Positions 15,685 to 24,961 of a DNA stretch of 64,000 nucleotides are shown piece by piece. A program made the translations under genes and the position numbers. The notes under the pieces are model-generated. The model did no database searches, had not been told where the DNA came from, and was given only the letters and a program-made list of their open reading frames with translations. Within the stretch, counting starts at the first letter, position 1, and each line of letters opens with the position of its first letter. Source of the DNA: Aquimarina algicola (GTDB lineage Bacteria > Bacteroidota > Bacteroidia > Flavobacteriales > Flavobacteriaceae); assembly GCF_006443095.1 (NCBI RefSeq), contig NZ_VFWZ01000006.1:1-64000 (forward strand), written 5' to 3'.

Positions 15685-16307
15685 AAGAAACTTTCATAGA
15701 ACTCTGCACTCAATATATTAATGATGCTATATACATTGAATCTTTGTGGATAGATATTGAAAAACAGCATACCCAAAAGAAACGATACTATCACAACCTT
15801 TCTCATCTCGAAAACCTACATAAGCATCTTATTCATGTCAAAAATGATATCAAAGATTGGGATATGACCCTTTTTGCTTTATTTTATCATGACTACGTTT
15901 ACAATATTCTAAAACAAAATAATGAAGAAGAGAGCGCAAAAAAGGCTGTATCTGTGTTAAAAATGATGGGCGTAGCAGAAAACAGAATACAACTTTGCAA
16001 TGATATTATACTAGCTACAAAAGGCCATACTATAGACAAAAACAAGGATGTTAATTACTTTACAGACGCCGATCTTTGTATTTTGGGTAGTGATTGGCTA
16101 GCATATCAAACATACTATAAGAATGTAAGGAAAGAGTATCAATACTACCCTAATTTTTTATATAACAAAGGTAGAATTAAGGTTTTAAATCACTTTCTAA
16201 AAATGCCAAAAATATTTAAAACAGTATATTTCTCTACCAAATTCGAGAAAACTGCTAAAGAAAATATAGAAAAAGAAATATTCAACCTCAGTAATATAAA
16301 GCCTTAA
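15678..16307 (+). CDS. Predicted HD-superfamily metal-dependent phosphohydrolase
   Basis: 209 residues from a TTG at 15678 that overlaps the stop of the dehydrogenase by 7 bp. Metal-ligand signatures: YHNLSHLENLHKHL (H..H), FALFYHDYVYN (HD) and YFTDADLCILG (D.D). This is the pattern of the COG4339 family of predicted HD phosphohydrolases. Substrate unknown. The overlap with the dehydrogenase suggests coupled expression. Confidence 0.8.
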   Translation: MLKETFIELCTQYINDAIYIESLWIDIEKQHTQKKRYYHNLSHLENLHKHLIHVKNDIKDWDMTLFALFYHDYVYNILKQNNEEESAKKAVSVLKMMGVAENRIQLCNDIILATKGHTIDKNKDVNYFTDADLCILGSDWLAYQTYYKNVRKEYQYYPNFLYNKGRIKVLNHFLKMPKIFKTVYFSTKFEKTAKENIEKEIFNLSNIKP

Positions 16308-16412
16308 AACCCTATAGAATTACTAAGTTTTAAATATTCTTTTTGATCTTAATACTCATAATTAATATTTTTTTGTATTTTTCCTCCATAAACTAATCAT
16401 ACATAATAAAAT

Positions 16413-16739
16413 ATGAGTGAAGAAAACAACAACACTGGAGACAATATAGGAAACGAAGCAGGAGAAACTGCAAACGACTTTTCATCTGGAGCTCAAGAAG
16501 TTCTTAATCAAGAGAATAAGAAAATGATCGCTGGAATCTTAGGTATTATTCTTGGAGGATTTGGTGTTCATAAATTCTACTTGGGATACACAAAAGAAGG
16601 TATTATACAACTTATTGTAACGATCGTTACTTGTGGTGCTGGTTCAATAATTGGACTTATTGAAGGTATTATTTACCTTACAAAATCAGATGACGAGTTC
16701 TACCAAACCTATCAGGTAGGTAGCAAACCTTGGTTCTAA
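16413..16739 (+). CDS. TM2-domain membrane protein
   Basis: 108 residues. Acidic, Asn-rich N-terminal tail (~35 residues), then the TM2 signature: KKMIAGILGIILGGFGVHKF, a LGYTKEGIIQLIVT segment and a second helix with GAGSIIGLIEGIIYL. The DRF-like turn is replaced by VHKFYLG. Two membrane helices with both ends probably cytoplasmic. Function of the family is unclear. A good terminator follows directly. Confidence 0.85.
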   Translation: MSEENNNTGDNIGNEAGETANDFSSGAQEVLNQENKKMIAGILGIILGGFGVHKFYLGYTKEGIIQLIVTIVTCGAGSIIGLIEGIIYLTKSDDEFYQTYQVGSKPWF

Positions 16740-16749
16740 AAAAAACATA

Positions 16750-16780
16750 AAAAAGCTGAAATAATATCATTCAGCTTTTT
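16750..16780 (+). terminator. Rho-independent terminator after the TM2 gene
   Basis: AAAAAGCTGAA (16750-16760) and TTCAGCTTTTT (16770-16780) form an 11-bp stem with a 9-base loop and a T-run. It isolates the TM2 gene from the arsenic-type operon. Confidence 0.85.
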
Positions 16781-16793
16781 TCTTATCAATTAT

Positions 16794-16811
16794 TATCGTA
16801 ATATTGCGATA
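16794..16811. promoter_or_regulatory. ArsR-type operator
   Basis: TATCGTAATATTGCGATA is an 18-bp palindrome with one mismatched pair, arms TATCGxAAT/ATTxCGATA. It lies 12 bp before the ATG of the ArsR-family gene. This fits an autoregulated arsR promoter released by metalloid binding. Confidence 0.75.
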
Positions 16812-16823
16812 TAACAATTATAA

Positions 16824-17147
16824 ATGGGAATTACTAAAACGCAAATATTTGATCAGCAGCAAAATGAACTTGCTCATTTTTTTAAAATACTAGGTCATCC
16901 GGCACGTATTGCTATTTTACAATATATCAGTAAACAAAATGCTTGTATTTGTAATGATCTTGTTGAAGAAATAGGCTTGGCTCAGGCAACCATTTCCCAA
17001 CACCTTAAAGAATTAAAAAGCATAGGACTTTTAAAAGGAGAAATCGAAGGAAAAAGCATCTGCTATTGTATCGATATCGATCGTTGGAACGAAATTCAAG
17101 AAAATTTAAACACATTTTTTAATACTACAAAAACAAATTGTTGTTAA
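16824..17147 (+). CDS. ArsR/SmtB-family metalloregulator
   Basis: 107 residues. Winged helix: FFKILGHPARIAILQYISKQ, then CICNDLVEEIGLAQATISQH and HLKELKSIGLLKGEIEG with the KSICYCI wing strand. The ACICNDL pair of Cys near residue 40 is the usual site for As(III)-type sensing, and the protein ends in CC. Binding of metalloid should release the operator at 16794-16811. It leads an operon with a DUF6428-like protein, a GNAT enzyme and an arsenate-reductase-like protein. Confidence 0.9.
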   Translation: MGITKTQIFDQQQNELAHFFKILGHPARIAILQYISKQNACICNDLVEEIGLAQATISQHLKELKSIGLLKGEIEGKSICYCIDIDRWNEIQENLNTFFNTTKTNCC

Positions 17148-17166
17148 CACCTTAAAGTATCAACTC

Positions 17167-17652
17167 ATGAAAATATCAGAATTTATATCACTATTAACAG
17201 AACATCAAGGAAAATCACTATTATTCGAATATGCTCCGGGTATGCTCGTTGGTTCTAACTATCATATTACAGAAGTAAAACACGTTACTATCGATGCTGT
17301 AGATTGCGGAGCTGGTACAGATTTTTGGAAAGAGACTATTATTCAACTTTGGGAAAACCCCGGAGAAATAGGAAAACCAGAATATATGAGTGCCTACAAA
17401 GCGCTTGGTATTTTAAAGAAAGTAGAACGAATAAAACCGTATGAAATGGATACCATAGTAAAAATGGAATATGGAAACACTATGTTTCATACTGCTCAAT
17501 TACATATTACAGATTTTGAAATCAAAGAAAGTAAACTTATCATCAAACTAGCTGTAAACCCTACTGATTGTAAAGCAAAAGAAGCTTGCGGTGTTCTAGA
17601 AAATAATGCCCAAGAAACCTCATCTTGTGCTCCTGGTAGTGGTTGTTGTTAA
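17167..17652 (+). CDS. DUF6428-like protein of the arsenic-type operon
   Basis: 161 residues, cytoplasmic alpha/beta protein beginning MKISEFISLLTEHQGKSLLF. A DCGAGTDFWKETIIQLW motif is followed by beta strands. The C-terminus is Cys-rich (DCKAKEACG, then SSCAPGSGCC), suiting metalloid or metal binding. Such proteins sit directly after arsR in Bacteroidota arsenic loci, as here (19-bp gap). Biochemical function is not established to my knowledge. Confidence 0.75.
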   Translation: MKISEFISLLTEHQGKSLLFEYAPGMLVGSNYHITEVKHVTIDAVDCGAGTDFWKETIIQLWENPGEIGKPEYMSAYKALGILKKVERIKPYEMDTIVKMEYGNTMFHTAQLHITDFEIKESKLIIKLAVNPTDCKAKEACGVLENNAQETSSCAPGSGCC

Positions 17653-17671
17653 AAAAACAAAACTACACTTT

Positions 17672-18172
17672 TTGATCTCTGAAAAAGTCAAAATATTATC
17701 CTTCGACAAAGTAGACTGGTCTTCTATTTCTAGAATATATCAGCAAGGATTAGATACAGGTATCGCTAGCTTTGAGCTAAAGATTCCTACTTGGCAACAA
17801 TGGGATATAACCCATCATAAATTTTGCCGATTCAAAGCTGTTATAGAAGATAAAATAGTAGGTTGGGTAGCACTATCCCCTACTTCAACTAGACAAGTAT
17901 ATAGGGGGGTAGCTGAAGTTAGCATCTATATTTCTTCTGAACATAGAGGGATGGGCGTTGGTAAATCTTTGCTGCAAAGACTTATTCAAGAAAGTGAAAA
18001 GGAACATATCTGGACCTTACAAGCAAGCATTTTTAATCAAAATAAAGCTAGTATTGCATTACATACTGCTGTTGGGTTTAGAACAATTGGATATAGACAA
18101 AAAGTAGCCAAAAGATTAGGAGTTTGGCATGATAATATAATACTCGAACGAAGAAGTAACATCATCACATAA
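17672..18172 (+). CDS. GNAT N-acetyltransferase (ArsN/phosphinothricin acetyltransferase-like)
   Basis: About 166 residues. The longest frame opens at ATG 17606 inside the previous gene, but its first 22 codons only shadow that gene's Cys-rich tail. A TTG at 17672 starts 19 bp past that stop and yields MISEKVKILSFDKVDW, so I prefer it. GNAT signatures: motif A EVSIYISSEHRGMGVGKSLL and motif B ASIFNQNKASIALHTAVGF. This pattern fits the Pat/ArsN subgroup, known from arsenic operons to acetylate methylated or glutamate-like arsenicals. Substrate here is inferred from context. Confidence 0.8.
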   Translation: MISEKVKILSFDKVDWSSISRIYQQGLDTGIASFELKIPTWQQWDITHHKFCRFKAVIEDKIVGWVALSPTSTRQVYRGVAEVSIYISSEHRGMGVGKSLLQRLIQESEKEHIWTLQASIFNQNKASIALHTAVGFRTIGYRQKVAKRLGVWHDNIILERRSNIIT

Positions 18173-18190
18173 CCAAATAATTATAATCAC

Positions 18191-18616
18191 ATGAATATTT
18201 TAGTACTTTGTACAGGAAACTCTTGCCGAAGTCAAATGGCAGAGGGATACTTAAAGTTTTTTGCAAAAGAAAATGCAACTATTTATAGCGCAGGTGTAGA
18301 AACACATGGAGTGAACCCCAGAGCAATCGCTATTATGAAAGAAGATAATATTGATATTTCTAACCATACCTCTAATAATCTTGATGAATATCTTGATATA
18401 AAATTTGATTATATTCTTACCGTCTGCGATAATGCAAAAGAAAGATGTCCTTTTTTTCCTGGTAAAGCAGAACGATTACATTATAACTTCTTTGATCCTT
18501 CAAAAGTAGAAGGAACAGAGGATGAAATACACAAGGCTTTTACTAAAACAAGAAATCAAATTAAAGCATACTGTAAAAATTTTGTAGAGCAACACATTAT
18601 CACTTCAACTTTATAA
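18191..18616 (+). CDS. arsC: Arsenate reductase-like protein (low-MW phosphatase fold)
   Basis: 141 residues. P-loop CTGNSCRSQMAEG at residues 7-19, then TVCDNAKERCPFF and HYNFFDPSKVEGTEDE with the catalytic Asp. These match thioredoxin-type ArsC, which uses three Cys to reduce As(V). It ends the operon started by arsR, followed by a terminator. No Acr3 or ArsB efflux gene lies in the operon, so export must be encoded elsewhere or absent. Confidence 0.85.
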   Translation: MNILVLCTGNSCRSQMAEGYLKFFAKENATIYSAGVETHGVNPRAIAIMKEDNIDISNHTSNNLDEYLDIKFDYILTVCDNAKERCPFFPGKAERLHYNFFDPSKVEGTEDEIHKAFTKTRNQIKAYCKNFVEQHIITSTL

Positions 18617-18633
18617 TAAGTTACGAATACAAA

Positions 18634-18663
18634 AAAGAGGCTTTAATTTTTAAAGCCTCTTTC
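18634..18663. terminator. Bidirectional terminator between arsC-like and acyltransferase genes
   Basis: AAAGAGGCTTTAA pairs with TTAAAGCCTCTTT across 18634-18663, A-rich before and T-rich after. It can serve the + strand operon and the convergent acyltransferase gene. Confidence 0.85.
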
Positions 18664-18691
18664 TTACTATCATTTGGAATAGGATAAGCAA

Positions 18692-20500
18692 TTACTTATC
18701 CCCATTTTTAAAATATTTTTGCTCTAATTCTGCTTGAAATTCCTCCATTACAGGTTTGACCGTACTGTCAGGAAGGTCTGCAATACGAATATACATTAAA
18801 CCATCTACAGCGTTATTAAATAAAGGGTCTACGTTGAAGGCTACTACTTTTGCATTTTGTTTGATATATTTCTTGATCAATACAGGTATACGAAGACTTC
18901 CCGGCTCTACCTCATCAATAATTTTGTCAAATTTATTCAGGTCACTTTTGCTTTCGTCAAAAACAAAATCTTTATCCGCATCTTTGAGTTTTACTTTAAA
19001 TTCTTTTTTAGGCCTTACATATTGAGCAACATAAGGATCATAATAATGGGATTTCATAAACTCGATCATCAGTGATTTAGTAAAATTACTAAACTTATTA
19101 CTGATACTTACTCCCCCTATTAAGTACTTGTGTTCAGGAAAACGTAAAGTGCAATGTACTATCCCTTTCCAAAGTAAAAATAAAGGCATTGGCCTTTGTT
19201 GATATTCGTTTATAATAAAAGCCCTCCCCATTTCTATAGATTGGCTCATCATCTTATGTAACTCCGGTTCAAAACGAAATAAATCCTGAAGATAGAACCC
19301 ATTGATCCCATATTGACTATAGATTTTGGATCCCATACCCATTCGGTACGACCCTACTAACCTTTTGGCATCATTATCCCACAAAAACATATGATGGTAA
19401 TAATCATCAAATTTATCAAGATCAATAGAATTGTTAGTTCCTTCTCCAATTGCTCTAAAGGTAATTTCTCTTAAGCGTCCTATTTCGTGCAAAACGGTAG
19501 GTACTTCATGTTTTTTTGCCAAAAACACCTCATAATTCTTACTTTTCAATAAGCGTTTGTTGTGTTCTCGACAGTATTGAAGTTCTGCTTCGATAAGTTG
19601 GGTATTCCCTTCACCTGCAATCTCTTTAGGAGATTTAGGGAGTTTAAGATTTTGAGGAATTGTTTCTCTTAATGTCTTTTTCTCGTAGGGATTTGCCAGC
19701 ATGTATGTTTTCTTCCGTAAAAAGCTCGACAAGTCTTCTAGATTTTCATGTTCTTCCTGATCTTTTACAGAGATTGGTTTTCCGATACGAACTTTTATGA
19801 CTTTATTTTCCTGAGAAAACAACTCACTGGGTAGCTTTGCTGTTCTCAAAGTACCACTAATAGAAGCTAATCGATAAAAAAGCCTACTATTACGAGCATG
19901 AAAATAGATAGGTATGACAGGAACTTTTGCTTTTTGAACCAGTCGCATAACACTAGGTTCCCAAGTACGGTCAACATAGTTTTTACCCTCTTTGATGGTA
20001 GACACTTCTCCCGCAGGAAATATCCCAAGAGGTTTACCATCTCTTAAATGTAAAATCGCTTCTTTGATCCCTTTATGACTCGACTTTGCATTTTTTCTGT
20101 TTTCAAAAGGGTTTACCGGTAATACATAAGGTTTAAGAGGCAATAAACTGTGAAGTAAAAAATTTGCTATTATCTTATAATCAGAACGATGTTCAAGCAT
20201 AAGTTTCAGCAATAAGATACCATCAAGTCCTCCTAAAGGATGATTTGATAGTGTAATAAATGCTCCGTCTTTTGGTAATCTTTTTAGATCTTCTTCTGGT
20301 ATTTCATAAGTAACTCCATGAATTTCCAGTCCTTTAGTTAAAAAATCCAAATCCTCTAAATGACTAATCTTATCATACTGCCTATTTACCTTTGACAGCC
20401 TTGTCATCTTTAGGATTATCCAACCCATAAAGTTCCCTATAAAACCGAGTTTATCTAGTTTGAGCCCTGAGGCTACTTCTCTTGCTGTGACTATGGGCAT
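18692..20500 (-). CDS. OlsF-like bifunctional acyltransferase (PlsC-type + GNAT-type domains)
   Basis: 602 residues. N-terminal lysophospholipid acyltransferase domain with the HX4D motif in SNHPLGGLDG (~85-95) and FPAGEVS (~185). The C-terminal half (~330-520) resembles OlsB/hemolysin-family N-acyltransferases (LREITFRAIGEG, KRLVGSYRMGMG, EMGRAFI). Fused enzymes of this order, OlsF, are known to make amino-acid lipids such as ornithine lipids in Flavobacterium and Serratia. In Bacteroidota the amino acid may instead be glycine. Membrane-associated, acting on acyl-ACP. Convergent with the arsenic-type operon. Confidence 0.8.
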   Translation of the reverse strand: MPIVTAREVASGLKLDKLGFIGNFMGWIILKMTRLSKVNRQYDKISHLEDLDFLTKGLEIHGVTYEIPEEDLKRLPKDGAFITLSNHPLGGLDGILLLKLMLEHRSDYKIIANFLLHSLLPLKPYVLPVNPFENRKNAKSSHKGIKEAILHLRDGKPLGIFPAGEVSTIKEGKNYVDRTWEPSVMRLVQKAKVPVIPIYFHARNSRLFYRLASISGTLRTAKLPSELFSQENKVIKVRIGKPISVKDQEEHENLEDLSSFLRKKTYMLANPYEKKTLRETIPQNLKLPKSPKEIAGEGNTQLIEAELQYCREHNKRLLKSKNYEVFLAKKHEVPTVLHEIGRLREITFRAIGEGTNNSIDLDKFDDYYHHMFLWDNDAKRLVGSYRMGMGSKIYSQYGINGFYLQDLFRFEPELHKMMSQSIEMGRAFIINEYQQRPMPLFLLWKGIVHCTLRFPEHKYLIGGVSISNKFSNFTKSLMIEFMKSHYYDPYVAQYVRPKKEFKVKLKDADKDFVFDESKSDLNKFDKIIDEVEPGSLRIPVLIKKYIKQNAKVVAFNVDPLFNNAVDGLMYIRIADLPDSTVKPVMEEFQAELEQKYFKNGDK

Positions 20501-20553
20501 TAAATATAATTTGCGCTAACTGCAAATATAGCAAAATCCATGAATTGATTTTA

Positions 20554-21807
20554 TTATTTGCGCACAACCATTTGATATGTTTCTCTTGTAATTTGTTTTA
20601 ACAAAACCTCTCTACCTTCTTCTAAATTTTGAATAGATTCTTGCGTAAAATGTCTAACCGTAAATAATGAGACATCCAAATTATAAAACACTTCAAATTT
20701 TGCCTTTAGTATTTCGATAAGCTTTTCAAAATGCCCAAATTTATCATCAAGGCATACAGAAAAACTAATTGCAGAATTCTGAATAAGATCTACTTTAATC
20801 TGATATTTATGAAACAGGTTAAAAATCTCACTGATATTATCCTCTACAATAAATGAGAAGTCTAATGAAGAAAGTGATAATAGAATCAGGTTTTTCTTTA
20901 CAATATAACATGGGATATGAGGGTAAAGAGGTTGGCCTTTTTGCACAGAGGTTCCTTCTTGTTCAGGATGAATAAATGATTTTACATACAAAGGAATCTC
21001 TTTGCGTTGCAAGGGTTGAATAGTTTTAGGATGAATAACCGAAGCTCCATAAAATGCTAGTTCTATAGCTTCTTCATAAGAAATATGTGAGAGTAATGTG
21101 GTTTTTTCAAAAACGCGAGGATCTGCATTAAGCACTCCATCAACATCTTTCCATATGCTTACACTTTCTACATTCAAACAATACCCCAGGATTCCTGCTG
21201 TGTAATCACTACCTTCTCTACCAAGAGTTGTCGTAAAATTATTTTGATCTGAGCCGATAAAACCTTGAGTGATCGTAAGGTCATTTTTTTTTATGGCTTC
21301 ACCTATATTTTGATGTGTCGTTTCCCAATCAACAATAGCACCCCTATATGTATGATCTGTTTTTATTATTTTTCTCGCATCAAGCCATGTATTGGTATAG
21401 TCATTATAATTCAAATATTCACTTACGATAGTAGTTGCTATTAATTCACCATATCCAACTAATTGATCGTAAACAAAATCATATTGAACAGATTTGTTTC
21501 TATCCATTGTTGTTTGCATATCATCAAACAATGCATTGACTTTATCAAAAACAATGTGAGAACTCTGTTCAAAAAGTTTATTGAGAATAGTATGATGATA
21601 ATTCTTTAGATCAAAAATTGAGGACTTGAGATCAGAATCATTCTTAAGATACTGATCTATGATATGTTCTAAGGCATTTGTAGTTTTTCCCATTGCAGAA
21701 ACTACTATAACTAGATTAGAAGCTCCTGTCGCTTTTAGTACTTTAACTACATTTTTTACCCCATCAGCATCTTTTACAGATGCACCCCCAAACTTAAATA
21801 TTCTCAT
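20554..21807 (-). CDS. Monofunctional aspartate kinase
   Basis: 417 residues. N-terminal MRIFKFGGASVKD (KFGG motif), VVSAMGKTTNALE, and the nucleotide/Asp site TTLGREGSDYTAGIL near residue 205. Two ACT-like regulatory segments follow from about residue 300 (ILLSLSSLDFSFIVEDNISE). It catalyses the first step to lysine, threonine, methionine and diaminopimelate. It is on the minus strand with a GNAT gene 27 bp upstream, so the two may be cotranscribed. Confidence 0.9.
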   Translation of the reverse strand: MRIFKFGGASVKDADGVKNVVKVLKATGASNLVIVVSAMGKTTNALEHIIDQYLKNDSDLKSSIFDLKNYHHTILNKLFEQSSHIVFDKVNALFDDMQTTMDRNKSVQYDFVYDQLVGYGELIATTIVSEYLNYNDYTNTWLDARKIIKTDHTYRGAIVDWETTHQNIGEAIKKNDLTITQGFIGSDQNNFTTTLGREGSDYTAGILGYCLNVESVSIWKDVDGVLNADPRVFEKTTLLSHISYEEAIELAFYGASVIHPKTIQPLQRKEIPLYVKSFIHPEQEGTSVQKGQPLYPHIPCYIVKKNLILLSLSSLDFSFIVEDNISEIFNLFHKYQIKVDLIQNSAISFSVCLDDKFGHFEKLIEILKAKFEVFYNLDVSLFTVRHFTQESIQNLEEGREVLLKQITRETYQMVVRK

Positions 21808-21834
21808 GGCTAAAAGCTCGTTCGATTATAGATG

Positions 21835-22314
21835 TTACAATGTTGCTACAAATTTGTTTACTCCCTCTTTATCCATCTGTACCAAGTACCAGTCTTTTAA
21901 GAGTTTTGCTCCACTTTTTTCATAAAAATCTATAGCATTCTGATTCCAATCCAATACAACCCACTCTACTCGCCTTACTCCCTTTGTTTTAGCGTACTTT
22001 AATACTTCTGCATACAAAGCACCTCCAATACCGGTACCTCTCATAGATTCTTTTACAATAAGGTCTTCTAAATGGATTGAGCGTCCCTTCCAGGTAGAAA
22101 AACGGTAGTATACCAAAGCAATACCTACGATAGTATGCTCTACTTCTGCGACAAAACAATGAAAAAGAGGTTGTTCTCCAAACCCTTCTTTTATCAATTC
22201 TTCTACTGTAACCTCAACAGCATCAGGTTCTTTTTCAAAAACAGCCAATTCTTGAATCAAATTCAATACCTGTGGCATATCTTGCTGATGAGCATCTCTT
22301 ATTATAAAATCCAT
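21835..22314 (-). CDS. GNAT-family N-acetyltransferase (diamine acetyltransferase-like)
   Basis: 159 residues. Motif A LIVKESMRGTGIGGALYAEV near residue 90, the SIHLEDLIV strand before it and a C-terminal WNQNAIDFYEKSGAKLL. The FYEKSGA and LEDL pattern is like spermidine/diamine acetyltransferases of the SSAT type. It sits 27 bp upstream of the aspartate kinase on the same strand. Substrate not determinable. Confidence 0.85.
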   Translation of the reverse strand: MDFIIRDAHQQDMPQVLNLIQELAVFEKEPDAVEVTVEELIKEGFGEQPLFHCFVAEVEHTIVGIALVYYRFSTWKGRSIHLEDLIVKESMRGTGIGGALYAEVLKYAKTKGVRRVEWVVLDWNQNAIDFYEKSGAKLLKDWYLVQMDKEGVNKFVATL

Positions 22315-22508
22315 AACTGTACAAAATTTATCAAAACTATAAAATATGAATTAGAATTTCAGAAATTTTATAATGTTATCATACAATCTTGCAATGTTTT
22401 TACAATTCTTGATAAAGTCTAAGAATTTAAACTTACGAAAACCTTATAGTTACTTAAAAAATAATATTTTTACACCAAATAAAGCATTCATAACAAAACT
22501 CATCATTA

Positions 22509-23507
22509 ATGCAAAGAAAAAATCAAACTTTAGGAGAATTCATTATCGAAAATCAAAAGGACTTTCCTTATGCCAGTGGCGAGCTTTCTCGTTTGATAAA
22601 CTCCATTCGTTTAGCAGCAAAAATGGTGAATCATGAAGTAAATAAAGCCGGACTAGTTGATATCACAGGTGCTGTAGGAGAAACCAACATACAAGGAGAA
22701 GATCAACAAAAATTAGATGTTCTGGCCAACGAAACTTTTATAAATACGCTTACCAATAGAGAGATCGTTTGTGGTATCGCATCAGAAGAAAATGATGAAT
22801 TTATTACAATCAAAGGACAGAAAAACGATCATCGTAATAGTTATGTTGTCTTGATGGATCCACTTGACGGAAGTTCTAATATAGATGTAAATGTATCGGT
22901 AGGAACAATCTTTTCGATTTATCGTAGAGTGACCCCGGCAGGTACACCGGTTACTCTAGAAGATTTTCTTCAACCGGGCAATCTTCAGGTAGCAGCAGGT
23001 TATATTATATATGGAACTTCTACGATGCTAGTATACACTACGGGTAATGGAGTGAATGGTTTTACCCTTAATCCTGCATTAGGAACATATTATCTATCAC
23101 ACCCAAATATGAAATTCCCAGAAGATGGGCATATCTATTCGGTAAACGAAGGAAACTATATTCATTTCCCTCAAGGGATTAAAGACTATATCAAGTATTG
23201 TCAGGAAGAAAAAGAAGACAGACCTTATACTTCGAGATATATCGGATCATTAGTAAGCGATATCCATCGTAATATGATAAAAGGTGGCGTATATCTGTAT
23301 CCTAGCACTTCAAAATCACCTAACGGAAAACTAAGGCTGCTTTATGAATGTAATCCTATGGCTTTTATCACAGAGCAAGCCGGAGGAAAAGCAAGTGATG
23401 GGTATAGAAGAATTCTAGATATTAAACCTACTAATCTGCATGAACGAACTCCTTTTGTATGTGGAAGCAAGAATATGGTTGAGAAAGTAGAATCTTTTAT
23501 GGAATAA
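22509..23507 (+). CDS. fbp: Class I fructose-1,6-bisphosphatase
   Basis: 332 residues, the usual length. Metal and phosphate site [20 protein letters not shown] near residue 115, catalytic [18 protein letters not shown] near 58 and the C-terminal [20 protein letters not shown]. It hydrolyses fructose-1,6-bisphosphate in gluconeogenesis, using Mg2+. Monocistronic, divergent from the GNAT gene with a 194-bp spacer that should hold both promoters. Confidence 0.95.
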   Translation: MQRKNQTLGEFIIENQKDFPYASGELSRLINSIRLAAKMVNHEVNKAGLVDITGAVGETNIQGEDQQKLDVLANETFINTLTNREIVCGIASEENDEFITIKGQKNDHRNSYVVLMDPLDGSSNIDVNVSVGTIFSIYRRVTPAGTPVTLEDFLQPGNLQVAAGYIIYGTSTMLVYTTGNGVNGFTLNPALGTYYLSHPNMKFPEDGHIYSVNEGNYIHFPQGIKDYIKYCQEEKEDRPYTSRYIGSLVSDIHRNMIKGGVYLYPSTSKSPNGKLRLLYECNPMAFITEQAGGKASDGYRRILDIKPTNLHERTPFVCGSKNMVEKVESFME

Positions 23508-23765
23508 ATCACAGAAATATAACCCATTAAAAATTATTTCTTTCTAAACTATTTAATTCTTGCCTAAGGTTTTGTTTTGTGGTATATTTATATATCTCCT
23601 TAGATATTTACCCCTAAATTTTTAGAGTAAACACATAGAAGCAACTTAATAAATGATGTTTTTATAAAAAAATTAACATTATAGGTTGCAAAGCCCCTAT
23701 ATTTAATGTTACTTGTGTTAACTTTACAGAGAATGTAAATAAAAAATCTAATAAACCAATCTAAA

Positions 23766-24119
23766 ATGGCTAAAGAAAAAAAAGCTGTTGAAGAAAAAGT
23801 ATCAAACGATCCTTCTTCAAAAATAGAAGCAATCAAGAATTTAATATTTGGTGAAAATATCGCCGCATATAATTCTGAGTTCGAGCAGGTAAAAAACGAT
23901 ATTCAGGTTAAGAAAAAAATACTTGAAGATCTTATAGAAGACACTCGCAAAGAGCTCAATCAAGCTATTGATAATCTAAGTACAGATGTCAATATAAGAA
24001 TTACAGAACTAGAAGATAACCTCAATGATAAGATAGAAACGCTAGATACCAATAAAGTTGACAAAAAAACACTGGGAGATCTTTTTATCTCATTAGGTGA
24101 AAAAATTAGTCAAAAATAA
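23766..24119 (+). CDS. Coiled-coil protein heading the GTPase/kinase operon
   Basis: 117 residues, soluble, almost wholly heptad-patterned helix (FEQVKNDIQVKKKILEDLI through KVDKKTLGDLFISLGEKIS). No catalytic motif. It starts a tight four-gene operon: 17 bp to the next gene, then two overlaps. Its similarity in style to the N-terminal coil of the following 274-residue protein suggests hetero-oligomer formation. It is a likely scaffold of the GTPase module. Confidence 0.7.
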   Translation: MAKEKKAVEEKVSNDPSSKIEAIKNLIFGENIAAYNSEFEQVKNDIQVKKKILEDLIEDTRKELNQAIDNLSTDVNIRITELEDNLNDKIETLDTNKVDKKTLGDLFISLGEKISQK

Positions 24120-24136
24120 TCCAATCTATCCCGGAT

Positions 24137-24961
24137 ATGGAAGATAAGGATAAACTTAAAATTCTCAAAGATCTTCTTCTTGATGAGGAAAAAGAATTTA
24201 CTGGCTCTATTGCAGAAAAAGTAGAAGAGCTTTCTAAAATCGTATACAAAAAAGAAGAGCTTTCGCACAAAGTTGATCCTATAATCGATGACAAACTTGA
24301 TGAGTTTATTGAAGAAATTCCGAAAACACTTGGTCCAACTATTACGCAAACACTAAAAGAAGAAATAAAGAACTCTCAGGATGCCGTTGTAGAAGCGCTA
24401 TTTCCTATTATAGGAAAGATGATAAAGAAATATATCGCTCATGAGATGAGATTATTAAGCGAAAATATCAGCCGCAAAACAAAAAGTGCATTCTCTTTTA
24501 AAAACTGGTTTCGCAGAACCAAAGCCAGAGCACAAGGCGTTACTGATGGAGAATTAGCGATCTCTGATTATGCAAAACCTAGATTAATACAAATCTTTGT
24601 CATCGAAAAAAATTCTGGGATTTTAATATCTGATTACAGTCCATTATCTGATGGCACCATTGATAAAGAGATGATAGCCGGTATGCTTACTGCCATAAAA
24701 AGTTTTGTAGAAGATGCCTTTAGAGGTGGTGACCAAAACCTCGAACTTATTGAATACGAATTACATACCATACACATACAAAATTTTTACTCATATTACG
24801 TAGCTGCCGTTATTTCTGGAGCCTACACTATGATGTTCAAAGAAGTGTTAGAGGATCAAATTATAGACTTTGCCAAGAATCATATTTCTAACAAAGAATT
24901 ACAAAACAGCACCTTATTTACTAAAAAGTTAAAAAAATATTTTACAGATGAAATTGTCTAA
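24137..24961 (+). CDS. Coiled-coil protein with a C-terminal longin/roadblock-like domain
   Basis: 274 residues, no signal peptide. Residues 1-110 are acidic helices. A basic linker follows (RRTKARAQG near 130). Residues ~145-274 form an alpha/beta domain opening with a strand pattern LIQIFVIEKNSGILISDYS and containing MIAGMLTAIKSFVEDAF, then strands and a final helix. This strand-hairpin-helix order resembles longin or roadblock folds, which are partners of small GTPases such as MglB. Its stop overlaps the GTPase start by 14 bp. I infer a GTPase regulator or platform. The fold call is by eye. Confidence 0.6.
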   Translation: MEDKDKLKILKDLLLDEEKEFTGSIAEKVEELSKIVYKKEELSHKVDPIIDDKLDEFIEEIPKTLGPTITQTLKEEIKNSQDAVVEALFPIIGKMIKKYIAHEMRLLSENISRKTKSAFSFKNWFRRTKARAQGVTDGELAISDYAKPRLIQIFVIEKNSGILISDYSPLSDGTIDKEMIAGMLTAIKSFVEDAFRGGDQNLELIEYELHTIHIQNFYSYYVAAVISGAYTMMFKEVLEDQIIDFAKNHISNKELQNSTLFTKKLKKYFTDEIV

